DNA of 6,300 nucleotides. Source: Rikenellaceae bacterium (GTDB lineage: Bacteria > Bacteroidota > Bacteroidia > Bacteroidales > Rikenellaceae). Positions 1 through 6,185 of the stretch are shown here, in pieces. A program made the translations under genes and the position numbers. The stretch covers positions 1 to 6,300 of the forward strand of contig JAJBVQ010000191.1 in assembly GCA_020859745.1 (NCBI GenBank), given 5' to 3'. Under the pieces are notes generated by a model, which was not told the origin of the DNA, did no database searches, and was given only the letters and a program-made list of their open reading frames with translations. Each line of letters opens with the position of its first letter. Position 1 is the first letter of the stretch.

Positions 1-590
1 AAAATAAAGAGGGCGAACGGGGTGACGATCATGCTCATATAGGTTTTGATCGCTTCGGCCGTTTTGGTCGCGGTGTGGAGCCGGGTGACCAGCAGGTAAT
101 ACATCAGGTAGGCCATACCGGCCTGGATCATGCCGCAGTAGAGGCCCAAAAGCAGGAAAATGAGGTAATCGGCGATGCGCGAGCGGCCTACGGGATCGTC
201 GGTGCTGTCGGGTTTGTCGGAGAGGTCGTGCGAGAAAAAGGTAAAGAGGATGGTGATGACCATCACGCCGATAAAGATCCAGTTGAAGATCACGTCGGCG
301 ATGCGGACGGCGAAATAGGCCCCGGCGACGGTTCCCAGGATCAGGGTCACGGAGAGTATGGCGGCCTCTTTGTGGGGTATGTGCTTGTGTGTGAGGTAGC
401 GGATGTAGCCCATGGTGTACTGGGTCATCACGCCGATACGGTTGGTGCCGTTGGCGACGCTTGGGGGCAGGCCCAGCCCGATGAGCATGGGCAGCGAGAT
501 GAGCGAACCGGCCCCGCCGATCTCGCTGACGAGGCCGCTCGCGAGTCCGGCCAATATGGCGGTGGCGTAATGTATCAGGGTTAGCTCCAT
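1..590 (-). CDS. TauE/SafE-family membrane transporter, partial (3' end beyond window)
   Basis: The reverse strand is open from an ATG at 590 to the window edge, giving 196 complete codons with no stop. The protein begins MELTLIHYATAILAGLASGL. It is strongly hydrophobic, with segments near residues 5-22, 28-42, 76-98, 100-120, 141-170 and 184-196. Residues 24-51 (EIGGAGSLISLPMLIGLGL, then PPSVANGTNR) match the TauE/SafE signature, in which a glycine-rich turn precedes 'P..va.GTN'. The second half repeats the theme at 149-159 (GLYCGMIQAGM), as expected for a family built from two repeats. Family members are usually about 250-265 residues, so some 55-70 residues are missing off the left edge. 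The family exports or takes up sulfite, sulfonates or other small organic anions; the substrate cannot be read here. Compared with the more usual GIGGGSL, the first motif reads EIGGAGSL. No Shine-Dalgarno is visible. The gene lies downstream of a strong terminator, so it needs its own promoter. Confidence 0.85.
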   Translation of the reverse strand, partial: MELTLIHYATAILAGLASGLVSEIGGAGSLISLPMLIGLGLPPSVANGTNRIGVMTQYTMGYIRYLTHKHIPHKEAAILSVTLILGTVAGAYFAVRIADVIFNWIFIGVMVITILFTFFSHDLSDKPDSTDDPVGRSRIADYLIFLLLGLYCGMIQAGMAYLMYYLLVTRLHTATKTAEAIKTYMSMIVTPFALFI

Positions 591-707
591 GCGGGGATGT
601 CCGAGTCTGAAACCGGAGCGGCGCAAATTGCATGCCACTTAAAAATAAAGCGGTCCCCTTTGCTATAAAGGGGACCGCAAACCGTAACGGTTATCCGCCG
701 GGCGGGA
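591..707. other. Intergenic region between lipoprotein gene and TauE gene
   Basis: This 117-bp gap holds the minus-strand terminator at 641-678 described separately. Between 591 and 640 a promoter for the transporter gene is expected. The best minus-strand candidate is GCAATTTG (624-631), which matches only four of the six defined positions of TAnnTTTG and ends 34 bases before the ATG. I do not consider it established. A short palindrome AACCGTAACGGTT (680-692) has a one-base centre and cannot form a useful RNA hairpin. Confidence 0.4.
641..678 (-). terminator. Rho-independent terminator of the lipoprotein gene
   Basis: A perfect 12-bp inverted repeat has arms GCGGTCCCCTTT (650-661) and AAAGGGGACCGC (667-678) around a 5-base loop. 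Read on the minus strand, the stem is followed at once by TTTATTTTT (649-641), the U-rich tail of an intrinsic terminator. It begins 29 bases past the stop codon of the lipoprotein gene at 708. On the plus strand only AA follows the stem, so it acts in the minus direction. Confidence 0.9.
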
Positions 708-1100
708 TTATTCCGCCTTCGGGGTCAGCACGAGGTTCATCTGCTCGCTGGTCAGCTTGAAACCGTCCGTAGTCTTGGCAATACCGAAACTCTGGGTGGT
801 CTGGGTGCTGTCGGTGATGACCAGGCTGTCTGCCTTGATCTCCCATTTGGCGAGGGTCGATTGTGAGTTAGCGCCCATCGTAACCGTCATATCGACCGTC
901 CCGTTATCTTTGAAATCCATGTCCATTTTCATCTGCGACAACATCGCAGCAGCCAGTTGTGCGCCGAAATCGGTGGAGTCGGCCACTTCGATTTCGGGTT
1001 TGGCAGAGTAGCTGCCGACCAGTTCGGCTTCGAGGCCGGTTTTCCCTGAGCAGGCAACCAAGGCTGCTACAGCCACAACTGCCAACAAGATCTTTTTCAT
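708..1100 (-). CDS. Small lipoprotein with lipocalin-like C-terminal pattern
   Basis: The gene encodes 130 residues. The N-terminus MKKILLAVVAVAALVAC is a typical lipoprotein signal peptide with lipobox L14-V15-A16-C17, so cleavage and lipidation at Cys17 are expected. The residues after the cysteine (SGKTG) lack the acidic cluster that directs Bacteroidetes lipoproteins to the cell surface, which suggests it faces the periplasm. The mature part has alternating beta-type stretches and elements seen in small lipocalin-like Bacteroidetes lipoproteins: LVGSY near 27-31, F-x-DNGTVDMTV near 63-73, W-x-I-KADSLVIT near 86-96 and LVLTPK near the end. A low-complexity Met/Ala patch lies at 47-61. I do not recognise a specific family and assign no function. 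The start is supported by a Bacteroidetes -7 motif 29 bases upstream, and the gene ends at a strong terminator, so it can be a single transcription unit. Confidence 0.85.
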   Translation of the reverse strand: MKKILLAVVAVAALVACSGKTGLEAELVGSYSAKPEIEVADSTDFGAQLAAAMLSQMKMDMDFKDNGTVDMTVTMGANSQSTLAKWEIKADSLVITDSTQTTQSFGIAKTTDGFKLTSEQMNLVLTPKAE

Positions 1101-1128
1101 TGAGTGTATATTGTTTGTTTATGTCCGG

Positions 1129-1136
1129 CAAAGGTA
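1129..1136 (-). promoter_or_regulatory. Bacteroidetes -7 promoter element of the lipoprotein gene
   Basis: On the minus strand this reads TACCTTTG, a perfect match to TAnnTTTG. It lies in the 65-bp gap between the reductase stop codon and the lipoprotein start, with its last base 29 bases before the ATG. The same -7-to-ATG distance recurs upstream of perR and of the reductase gene. No clear -33 TTTG is seen at the expected 19-21 bases further upstream. Confidence 0.6.
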
Positions 1137-1165
1137 GGTATAATTTCCCGACTTGCGGCCTTTTT

Positions 1166-2062
1166 TTACAAGGCCGACAAAATCAGGTGTGCGGCTTCGT
1201 TCCACGGAACGGGATACCCGATGGTTCCGGCCAGCCGGCAGAGCGCGCCTGCGAAGATGCCGATTTCGTTGGGCCGTCCTGCTTCCACGTCTTGCAACAT
1301 GGAACTTTTTCCTTCCGGATTCATCGAACGGATCACCTCTTCGGCCTCTCCGGCCATTTGTCCGGCCCCGGCGATGTTCAGCTGCCGGGCCACTGCGGCG
1401 GCCTCGTCCATCATCCGCCGGGCCAGGGCCATCGCCTGTTCGTTTTCCTGCAAATGGCCGTACGGGCGGCGGAGCAGGGCGGTGGTCTGGTTGCAGCCGA
1501 TATTGATGACGAACTTTTGCCATAGGGCTGCGACCATATCCTCGGGTATGCGGCAGGGAATGCCTGTCCGGTCGAACAACCTTTCGACCGCCGATACTTT
1601 GGCCGAAAGTGTCCGGTTATCCGCTTCCCCGAAATAGATGCGGTATTCGCCGTCGTGGGTGATGCGGTTGCCTTGGCGCATGCTCGGGTGTCCCAGAAAA
1701 TAAGAGTAGAGCACATGCTCCTGTCCGAACTTTTCCGCGACGATCTCCTCGCTGTCGATACCGTTCAACAGCGTAAGGATCAGCGTGTCCGGCCCGACGT
1801 AAGGTGTTATGGCTTCCAAAGCGTCTTCCAAAGCTGTCGATTTGGTCGCTATCAGGATCAGGTCCCGGAAACCGGTTCCGTCGGCGAAGGCGAAATCATA
1901 CCGTTTCCCGTTGAAAATAATCCCCTCTTTGCGCAGTTTTTCCTGCCTCCGGGCATCCGCAATCACGCTGAAATTCCCCGGCAGCGCCTCCTGCAACCGG
2001 GTCGCCAAAACCGTCCCGACGGCGCCGAGTCCGACCAGGGCCACGCTTTCGATCTCTTTCAT
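1166..2062 (-). CDS. panE: 2-dehydropantoate 2-reductase (ketopantoate reductase, ApbA/PanE family)
   Basis: This encodes 298 residues, close to the 303 of E. coli PanE, which reduces ketopantoate to pantoate with NADPH in pantothenate and coenzyme A synthesis in the cytoplasm. An N-terminal Rossmann fold opens with GLGAVG (11-16). Further family landmarks are K74 in ATKSTAL and N100-G101 in LTLLNGID. The C-terminal helical domain has the presumed catalytic Lys183 in LWQKFVIN with N187 and N191 spaced as in the E. coli enzyme, and SSMLQD (253-258) followed by E266 in GRPNEIG, matching the E. coli Ser244/Asp248/Glu256 spacing. The reading frame extends upstream to an ATG at 2146, but that start is unlikely: it would put the promoter inside the gene, and the fold begins right after the ATG at 2062. 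No other pantothenate gene is in the window, and some family members act on other 2-oxo acids, so the exact substrate is inferred. Confidence 0.85.
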   Translation of the reverse strand: MKEIESVALVGLGAVGTVLATRLQEALPGNFSVIADARRQEKLRKEGIIFNGKRYDFAFADGTGFRDLILIATKSTALEDALEAITPYVGPDTLILTLLNGIDSEEIVAEKFGQEHVLYSYFLGHPSMRQGNRITHDGEYRIYFGEADNRTLSAKVSAVERLFDRTGIPCRIPEDMVAALWQKFVINIGCNQTTALLRRPYGHLQENEQAMALARRMMDEAAAVARQLNIAGAGQMAGEAEEVIRSMNPEGKSSMLQDVEAGRPNEIGIFAGALCRLAGTIGYPVPWNEAAHLILSAL

Positions 2063-2082
2063 CCGTAGTTTGTCGTCTGTGG

Positions 2083-2111
2083 TTTGCGGTACAAAGGTGG
2101 CATTTTTTTTG
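2083..2111 (+). promoter_or_regulatory. Possible promoter of the MFS exporter gene
   Basis: TTTG at 2083-2086 and TTTTTTTG at 2104-2111 (five of six defined -7 positions) are separated by 17 bases, somewhat shorter than the usual 19-21. The -7 ends 26 bases before the ATG at 2137. The element overlaps the oppositely directed -7 of the reductase gene, so the two divergent promoters would compete for the same 30 bp. This is weak evidence. Confidence 0.3.
2092..2099 (-). promoter_or_regulatory. Probable -7 promoter element of the reductase gene
   Basis: The minus strand reads CACCTTTG, five of the six defined positions of TAnnTTTG. Its last base is 30 bases before the ATG at 2062, the same distance as for perR (30) and the lipoprotein gene (29). 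This supports the downstream start. No convincing -33 element is seen. Confidence 0.45.
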
Positions 2112-2136
2112 CAAGCTCCCGGAGAAAACGAATCGG

Positions 2137-3588
2137 ATGAAGGCATTCATAACACGTTTACGGGCCGGGAAAGGATACAAATGGTGGGTGCTGGGCATGA
2201 TCATGATCGGGACATTCATGGCCGTGCTGGACATCACGGTGGTCAACGTCGGGATGCCGGCCATCATGGGCGCGTTCCATGTGGGGATCTCCACCGCGGA
2301 ATGGGTCATCACGGCTTACATGATCACGATGACCATTATGTTGCCGACGGCCGGGTGGCTGGCCGACAGGTACGGCAATAAAAAGGTCTATATCATCGGC
2401 ATGTTCCTCTTTACGCTGGGGTCGTGGCTTTGCGGGCGGGCGTGGACCGACTGGTTCCTGATCGGCTCGCGGGCCGTTCAGGGCGTGGGGAGCGGCATGA
2501 TCCAGGCTCTTGGGCTCGCTATCGTTTCGCGCGAGTTTCCTCCTGCCCAGCGCGGAACGGCATTGGGCCTGTGGGCCGTGGCTTCGGCTGCCTCGATCTC
2601 GTTCGGGCCGCTGCTCGGCGGATATCTGGTGGACGATTACAGTTGGCATTGGATTTTCGACGTGAACGTGCCGTTGGGGTTGATCGCCATCGTGGCAGCC
2701 CTGATTATCCAGCGTGAATGGAAGAATCCCGACATCGGGCGTTTCGACTGGGTGGGCTTCGTCAGCGTGGCGCTGTTCATGCCTGTCACCATCTACGCGC
2801 TGGCGCGGGGCAATGCGGCCACCAATCCCAAAGGGTGGGCCGCGCCGGAGGTGGTCGGGTCGTTCATTGTGGGAGGCATCGCACTGGTCGTCTTCGTGTG
2901 GAACGAACTGCGGGTGAAGTTCCCGTTGCTGAATATCCGGCTGCTCGGTGACCGGAACTTCGGCGTAGCCATGATGGTGCTGATGATCTTCGGGATCGGG
3001 ATGCTGGGGGGAACCTACCTGCTGCCGCTCTATATGCAGAATGGGTTGGGCTACACGGCGATCATGGCCGGTATGGTCTTCCTGCCCGTGGGATTGATAC
3101 AAGGAACGCTTTCGACGGTGTCGGGGATCGTGACCCGTTACATCGGGTCGATCCCGCTGATGATTACGGGTATCCTGGTGATGACGCTCAGTTTCTGGCT
3201 GGCGAGCCGGTTCACGGCCCAGACGCACCACTCGGCCATTATGACGGTGCTCTACCTGCGTGGATTCGGCATGGGCCTGACTTTCGCGCCGCTGAATATC
3301 TTCTCCCTGAAGCATCTGGAGCAGAAAGACATGGCTGCCGCTTCGGGCATCGCCAACAGCATCAAGCAACTTTCCGGCAGCATCGGGATCGCTTTGCTGA
3401 CGGCCATCATGACCTCGCGTATCTCGTATCACACCGCTGCGCATGACGTGGCGGGGTCGCAAACCGACGTTTATATCAAAGGGGTAACGGACGACTTCTT
3501 TGTCATCGCAGCCCTGACTTTGCTGGCGATGGCCCCTCTTCTGCTGTTGCTGATACCGCGTAAAAACAAAGCGGCGCCCCGGTCCTGA
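2137..3588 (+). CDS. DHA2-family (EmrB/QacA type) major facilitator drug exporter
   Basis: The 483-residue polytopic inner-membrane protein has the hydrophobic pattern of a 14-helix proton-coupled exporter. TM1 carries LDITVVNVGMP (31-41) with a membrane-embedded Asp32, the DHA2 motif D1. The TM2-TM3 loop has motif A, GWLADRYGNKK (73-83). TM4 has motif B, RAVQGVGSG (112-120) with the conserved Arg112, and TM5 has motif C-like GPLLGG (157-162). Later blocks, such as MVFLPVGLIQG (313-323) and AAASGIANSIKQLSGSIG (400-417), are also typical of EmrB relatives (E. coli EmrB is 512 residues). EmrB-type pumps usually work with a HlyD/EmrA periplasmic adaptor and an outer-membrane channel; neither is encoded next to it here. 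The substrate cannot be inferred. A GGAG at 2121-2124 lies 12 bases before the ATG. The gene is divergent from the reductase gene and converges on the ccp gene. Its last codons also form the ccp terminator. Confidence 0.92.
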   Translation: MKAFITRLRAGKGYKWWVLGMIMIGTFMAVLDITVVNVGMPAIMGAFHVGISTAEWVITAYMITMTIMLPTAGWLADRYGNKKVYIIGMFLFTLGSWLCGRAWTDWFLIGSRAVQGVGSGMIQALGLAIVSREFPPAQRGTALGLWAVASAASISFGPLLGGYLVDDYSWHWIFDVNVPLGLIAIVAALIIQREWKNPDIGRFDWVGFVSVALFMPVTIYALARGNAATNPKGWAAPEVVGSFIVGGIALVVFVWNELRVKFPLLNIRLLGDRNFGVAMMVLMIFGIGMLGGTYLLPLYMQNGLGYTAIMAGMVFLPVGLIQGTLSTVSGIVTRYIGSIPLMITGILVMTLSFWLASRFTAQTHHSAIMTVLYLRGFGMGLTFAPLNIFSLKHLEQKDMAAASGIANSIKQLSGSIGIALLTAIMTSRISYHTAAHDVAGSQTDVYIKGVTDDFFVIAALTLLAMAPLLLLLIPRKNKAAPRS

Positions 3589-3611
3589 CCATGCAGGAGT
3601 CCGGAGCGCCG
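3562..3611 (-). terminator. Terminator of the ccp gene, overlapping the MFS gene's 3' end
   Basis: Read on the minus strand, an 11-bp stem (3611-3601 with 3582-3572) contains one U-G wobble. Above it, after a two-base bulge, is a 5-bp TCCTG/CAGGA helix (3598-3594 with 3587-3583). The stem is followed by C and then TTTGTTTTT (3570-3562), a U-rich tail. On the plus-strand RNA the wobble becomes an A-C mismatch and the stem is not followed by U, so it is built for the minus direction. It starts 36 bases past the ccp stop at 3648 and includes the MFS stop codon (3586-3588). Confidence 0.75.
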
Positions 3612-3647
3612 TCCCGGCGGGAATATCCATCCCCGTGTTCGGAGTGA

Positions 3648-5027
3648 TTAGCTGTTCTGCGCGTCGAGCGGTTTGCCCTGGTATTCGCCCGTCAGGGTTT
3701 TCAGGAAAGCCACGATGTCGTCGCGGTCAGCGGTCGAAAGCGGTTTGCCGACCTGGTAAACCGCCATGGCGTCTACCGCTTCCTCCAGCGTTTTCGCGCT
3801 GCCGTCGTGCAGGTATGGCGCCGTGAGGGCTACGTTGCGCAGGCCCGGGGTTTTGAACCGGTGGCGGTCGCGTTCCGTTTTGGTCTCCTTGAAGCGGCCG
3901 TTGTCCTCTTCGGTCATCTCCAATCCGCGGTCGGCGAAATAATCGGCCTTCAGGCCCATCAATTCATAAGACTGGCCGCCGAGATTGGCCCCTACGTGGC
4001 AGGAGGCGCAGTCGTTGGCTTTGAAAAGCTCGTAGCCCTTGATCTCCTGCGCCGTCAGCACAGTCGAGTCGCCTTTCAGGTAGCGGTCGAACCGGGAGTT
4101 CGGCGTCAGCAGGGTCTTTTCGAACTCGGCGATCGCATCGGTCAGGTTGTCGCCCGAATAGCCGTCGGGATAGACGGCCAAGAATTCGGCGGTCAGCTCT
4201 TTATCCTCTTTCAGCTTGTCGATGATCTCCTCCCAGGAAGCCGAAGCCATTTCGACCGGGTTCATGGGCGGCCCTCCGGCCTGTTCGGCCAGCGTACCGG
4301 CTCGCCCGTCCCAGAACTGCACGAAGTTCAGCGCGGCGTTGTAGACGGTCGGAGCGTTCACGCCTCCCTTTTTACCGTCCACGCCGTCGGAATATTGCTT
4401 GTTGTCCACTCCGCCGGTATTCAGGCCATGGCACGAGGCGCACGACACGGTATTGTCGGCCGAGAAACGGGGGTCGTGGAACAGTTTCTCGCCCAGCGCG
4501 ACCTTCGCCGGATCGACGGGCAGCGAGTCCATGACCGGCTGCACCGGCTCAAAGGCGAACGCGGCATGGGCCAGGTTGGGGGCATAGTGCTGTGTGCGGT
4601 GCTCCTTGATCCACTCTTTCATCATCGCGGCTTTTTTGCCGGTGATGGCCGAGCCCCAGTGCATCAGCGAGAAACGTGCCATGGGCATCGTCCCCTTGTC
4701 TATCACCCGCTCGATCTTGGCGAGCGTGGCTTCGTCCACCTTTTCGCCTTTCCGGAGGGCTTCGTAAACGCCCGTCAGGTCGGTATGCTTGTAGCCGAGC
4801 GTCATGTCCTCGCGGATCATTCCTTTGGCAACCGGTAGCTTGGCGTAAAAAGGGAGTTCCGGATTTTCGCTGTGGCACATCAGGCATTGGCCGTCGGTCA
4901 GGATCGCCAGCGCCTGCTGTTCGCGGGGCAGGTCGGCGGAAGGCGCGGAATTGGAGAGGTGGTAGGCTATGCCGACGACGACTGCTGCCACGCCCGCTCC
5001 GATAAGTATCTTGGGAAATAGTTTCAT
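3648..5027 (-). CDS. ccp: Membrane-anchored tri-haem cytochrome c peroxidase (YhjA/Ccp-like)
   Basis: The 459-residue protein reduces H2O2 to water outside the cytoplasm. Residues 5-23 form a hydrophobic N-terminal segment, either a signal peptide or, more likely, an uncleaved membrane anchor since no clear cleavage site follows. Three c-type haem sites are visible: CLMCH (48-52), CASCH (196-200) and CASCH (340-344). The last two belong to the classical di-haem peroxidase module, recognised by LGEKLFHDPRFSADNTVSCASCH-like sequence at 178-200, NPVEM (256-260, with the Glu/Met pair expected at the peroxidatic centre), and TPGLRN with TAPYLHDGS (393-410). The first haem sits in a separate domain (about 40-145) resembling the Haem_bd domain, ending in KGTMPMARFSLMHW. 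This architecture and length match E. coli YhjA/Ccp, a quinol peroxidase of about 465 residues, so electron supply from menaquinol is a reasonable inference. Cytochrome c maturation is required but not encoded here. The gene lies 89 bp downstream of rbr and ends at a strong terminator. Confidence 0.92.
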   Translation of the reverse strand: MKLFPKILIGAGVAAVVVGIAYHLSNSAPSADLPREQQALAILTDGQCLMCHSENPELPFYAKLPVAKGMIREDMTLGYKHTDLTGVYEALRKGEKVDEATLAKIERVIDKGTMPMARFSLMHWGSAITGKKAAMMKEWIKEHRTQHYAPNLAHAAFAFEPVQPVMDSLPVDPAKVALGEKLFHDPRFSADNTVSCASCHGLNTGGVDNKQYSDGVDGKKGGVNAPTVYNAALNFVQFWDGRAGTLAEQAGGPPMNPVEMASASWEEIIDKLKEDKELTAEFLAVYPDGYSGDNLTDAIAEFEKTLLTPNSRFDRYLKGDSTVLTAQEIKGYELFKANDCASCHVGANLGGQSYELMGLKADYFADRGLEMTEEDNGRFKETKTERDRHRFKTPGLRNVALTAPYLHDGSAKTLEEAVDAMAVYQVGKPLSTADRDDIVAFLKTLTGEYQGKPLDAQNS

Positions 5028-5053
5028 AGGAGTCTGTTACGTTTGTCAGGTTT

Positions 5054-5061
5054 CAAATGGA
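5054..5061 (-). promoter_or_regulatory. Possible -7 promoter element of ccp
   Basis: On the minus strand this reads TCCATTTG, five of the six defined positions of TAnnTTTG. Its last base is 27 bases before the ccp ATG, close to the 29-30 seen for perR, the reductase gene and the lipoprotein gene. It directly abuts the inverted repeat at 5063-5093. No TTTG lies at the -33 position, which falls inside that repeat. If real, ccp has its own promoter in addition to any read-through from rbr. Confidence 0.35.
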
Positions 5062-5062
5062 A

Positions 5063-5093
5063 AGGTACTGCATGTCTGTGCCATGCAGTACCT
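5063..5093 (-). terminator. Perfect 12-bp inverted repeat between rbr and ccp (terminator, attenuator or operator)
   Basis: Arms AGGTACTGCATG (5063-5074) and CATGCAGTACCT (5082-5093) are exact reverse complements around a 7-base loop. The repeat starts 23 bases past the rbr stop codon, the normal place for a terminator, but on the minus strand it is followed only by TTCCATTTG, a poor U tract. It could therefore be a leaky terminator that lets some perR-rbr transcripts reach ccp. Alternatively, because it covers the -33 region of the candidate ccp promoter, it could be a regulator-binding site. Sequence alone does not decide between these. Confidence 0.5.
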
Positions 5094-5116
5094 GAGGTTC
5101 CGGCGCGGGCCGGAGA

Positions 5117-5692
5117 TTAATAGTTGTTCTTCTTGGGTTCGAAATAGGCTTGCGGATGCGCGCAGGCCGGGCAGGCCATCGGGGCCTCCTTGCCGGTGTA
5201 AACGTAACCGCAGTTGCGGCACTGCCATTCGATCTCGGTTTCGCGCTTGAATACCGAGCAGTCTTCCACGCGGCCCAGCAGGGTGCGGTAGCGTTTTTCG
5301 TGTTCGGCTTCCACTTTGGCGATCTCGCGGAATACCTTGGCGATCGCCGGGAACCCTTCCGCATCGGCCACGTCGGCGAATTCCGGGTAGAGGTCGCTCC
5401 ATTCTTCATTCTCGCCGGCGGCTGCCGCTTCGAGGTTCTGCTGGGTATTGCCGATCACGCCGGCCGGATAGGCAGCAGTGATCTCGACCATGCCGCCTTC
5501 GAGGAATTTGAAGAAACGCTTGGCGTGCTCTTTCTCCTGCTCGGCGGTTTCCATGAAGACGCCTGCGATCTGCTCGTACCCCTCTTTCTTAGCCACGCTG
5601 GCGAAGAAGGTGTAACGGCTGCGTGCCTGCGACTCGCCGGCGAACGATTTCAGAAGGTTCTGTTCAGTCTTGGTTCCTTTTACGCTTTTCAT
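5117..5692 (-). CDS. rbr: Rubrerythrin
   Basis: The 191-residue cytoplasmic protein is a classical rubrerythrin, a di-iron peroxidase that reduces H2O2 to water using electrons delivered through its rubredoxin-like domain. The N-terminal ferritin-like four-helix domain (about 6-140) shows the di-iron ligands: E20, E53-x-x-H56 in EQEKEH, E94 and E97 in ENEE, and E128-x-x-H131 in VEAEHEKR. The C-terminal rubredoxin-like domain has CRNCG (158-162) and CPAC (174-177), which bind one iron. The length matches the D. vulgaris-type protein (191 residues). The start codon overlaps the perR stop in an ATGA (5689-5692). No Shine-Dalgarno is present upstream, so translation is probably coupled to perR. 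It should be under the same promoter and PerR-type operator as perR. Confidence 0.97.
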   Translation of the reverse strand: MKSVKGTKTEQNLLKSFAGESQARSRYTFFASVAKKEGYEQIAGVFMETAEQEKEHAKRFFKFLEGGMVEITAAYPAGVIGNTQQNLEAAAAGENEEWSDLYPEFADVADAEGFPAIAKVFREIAKVEAEHEKRYRTLLGRVEDCSVFKRETEIEWQCRNCGYVYTGKEAPMACPACAHPQAYFEPKKNNY

Positions 5693-6156
5693 TTGGTTGG
5701 TGTTTTGGTGGATTGGTTATTATTCGAGTTGTGTTTGAAATTCCCTATTACCTGGACGCGGATGTCTTTGACTTCGAACCCCTCCGCGCCGGCCGCACCG
5801 TGGGCGGCATAGTACGAGCGGACCATTTCGGTCAGTTCCGTGTCGCCGAAGTCGAGTATCTCACCCGTCTCTTCGCAGAGGATGTGGTGGTGGTCGTGGA
5901 TGCTGACGTCGAAATACATCTTGTTGTCGCTCGTGTTGAGCTTCGAGATCACGCCGTTCGACGAGAAGCACTCCAGCACGTTATAAATGGTGCCCACGGT
6001 CACCGTGGGAAACGAATCGTGCACCCGGGCCGTGATCTGCTCCGCGCTGGCGTGGCCCAACTCAGACAACGCCGTATACACGGCGATCCGCTGCGGCGTC
6101 ACTTTGATACCGTGGCCGGTCAACATGTCCCTAATCTCTTGGCTGCTCTTTTTCAT
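5689..6156 (-). CDS. perR: Peroxide-responsive Fur-family repressor PerR
   Basis: The 155-residue protein has an N-terminal winged helix (KVTPQRIAVYTAL, 18-30; recognition helix with TVGTIYNVLECF, 53-64) and a C-terminal metal-binding dimerisation domain. The recognition helix carries Tyr-Asn, as in PerR, rather than the Tyr-Arg of Fur. All five regulatory-metal ligands of B. subtilis PerR (H37, D85, H91, H93, D104) are present at a constant offset of two: H35, D83, H89, H91, D102. Metal-catalysed oxidation of such histidines by H2O2 releases the repressor. The Cys4 structural zinc site is absent: Cys94 is followed by EETG where the second cysteine is expected, and the tail (NFKHNSNNN...) has no CxxC. 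An in-frame ATG at 6207 would place the promoter inside the coding sequence, so I choose 6156, which has AAGGAA about 11 bases upstream. It overlaps rbr by 4 bp. Self-repression is predicted from the PerR box at 6209-6223. Confidence 0.93.
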   Translation of the reverse strand: MKKSSQEIRDMLTGHGIKVTPQRIAVYTALSELGHASAEQITARVHDSFPTVTVGTIYNVLECFSSNGVISKLNTSDNKMYFDVSIHDHHHILCEETGEILDFGDTELTEMVRSYYAAHGAAGAEGFEVKDIRVQVIGNFKHNSNNNQSTKTPTK

Positions 6157-6185
6157 GGCTGGTCGTTCCTTCCGTTTGACAGAGG

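Noticed and set aside
75..584. 169-codon plus-strand open frame at the left edge
   Set aside because: It is antisense to the open TauE/SafE reading frame, which carries recognisable family motifs and membrane helices. The plus-strand product is Gly/Asp/His-rich with no such pattern.
1101..1165. Possible hidden small gene or small RNA between the reductase and lipoprotein genes
   Set aside because: The 65 bp are fully explained by a promoter and short leader; no open frame with a start signal is seen.
1156..1176. 7-bp inverted repeat CGGCCTT/AAGGCCG around the reductase stop codon
   Set aside because: No U tract follows on the minus strand and the loop is itself the stop region; it is too weak to call a terminator.
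2063..2146. Upstream ATG extending the reductase by 28 residues
   Set aside because: The extension has no family similarity, contains the predicted -7 motif and would overlap the start of the divergent MFS gene.
2158..3630. 490-codon open frame on the minus strand opposite the MFS gene
   Set aside because: Its translation is rich in His, Arg, Pro and Gln, has no recognisable domain, and is the antisense shadow of a clear 14-TM transporter.
3807..4838. 343-codon plus-strand open frame opposite ccp
   Set aside because: The opposite strand encodes a peroxidase with three haem motifs; this frame shows no domain and is explained by GC-rich codon use.
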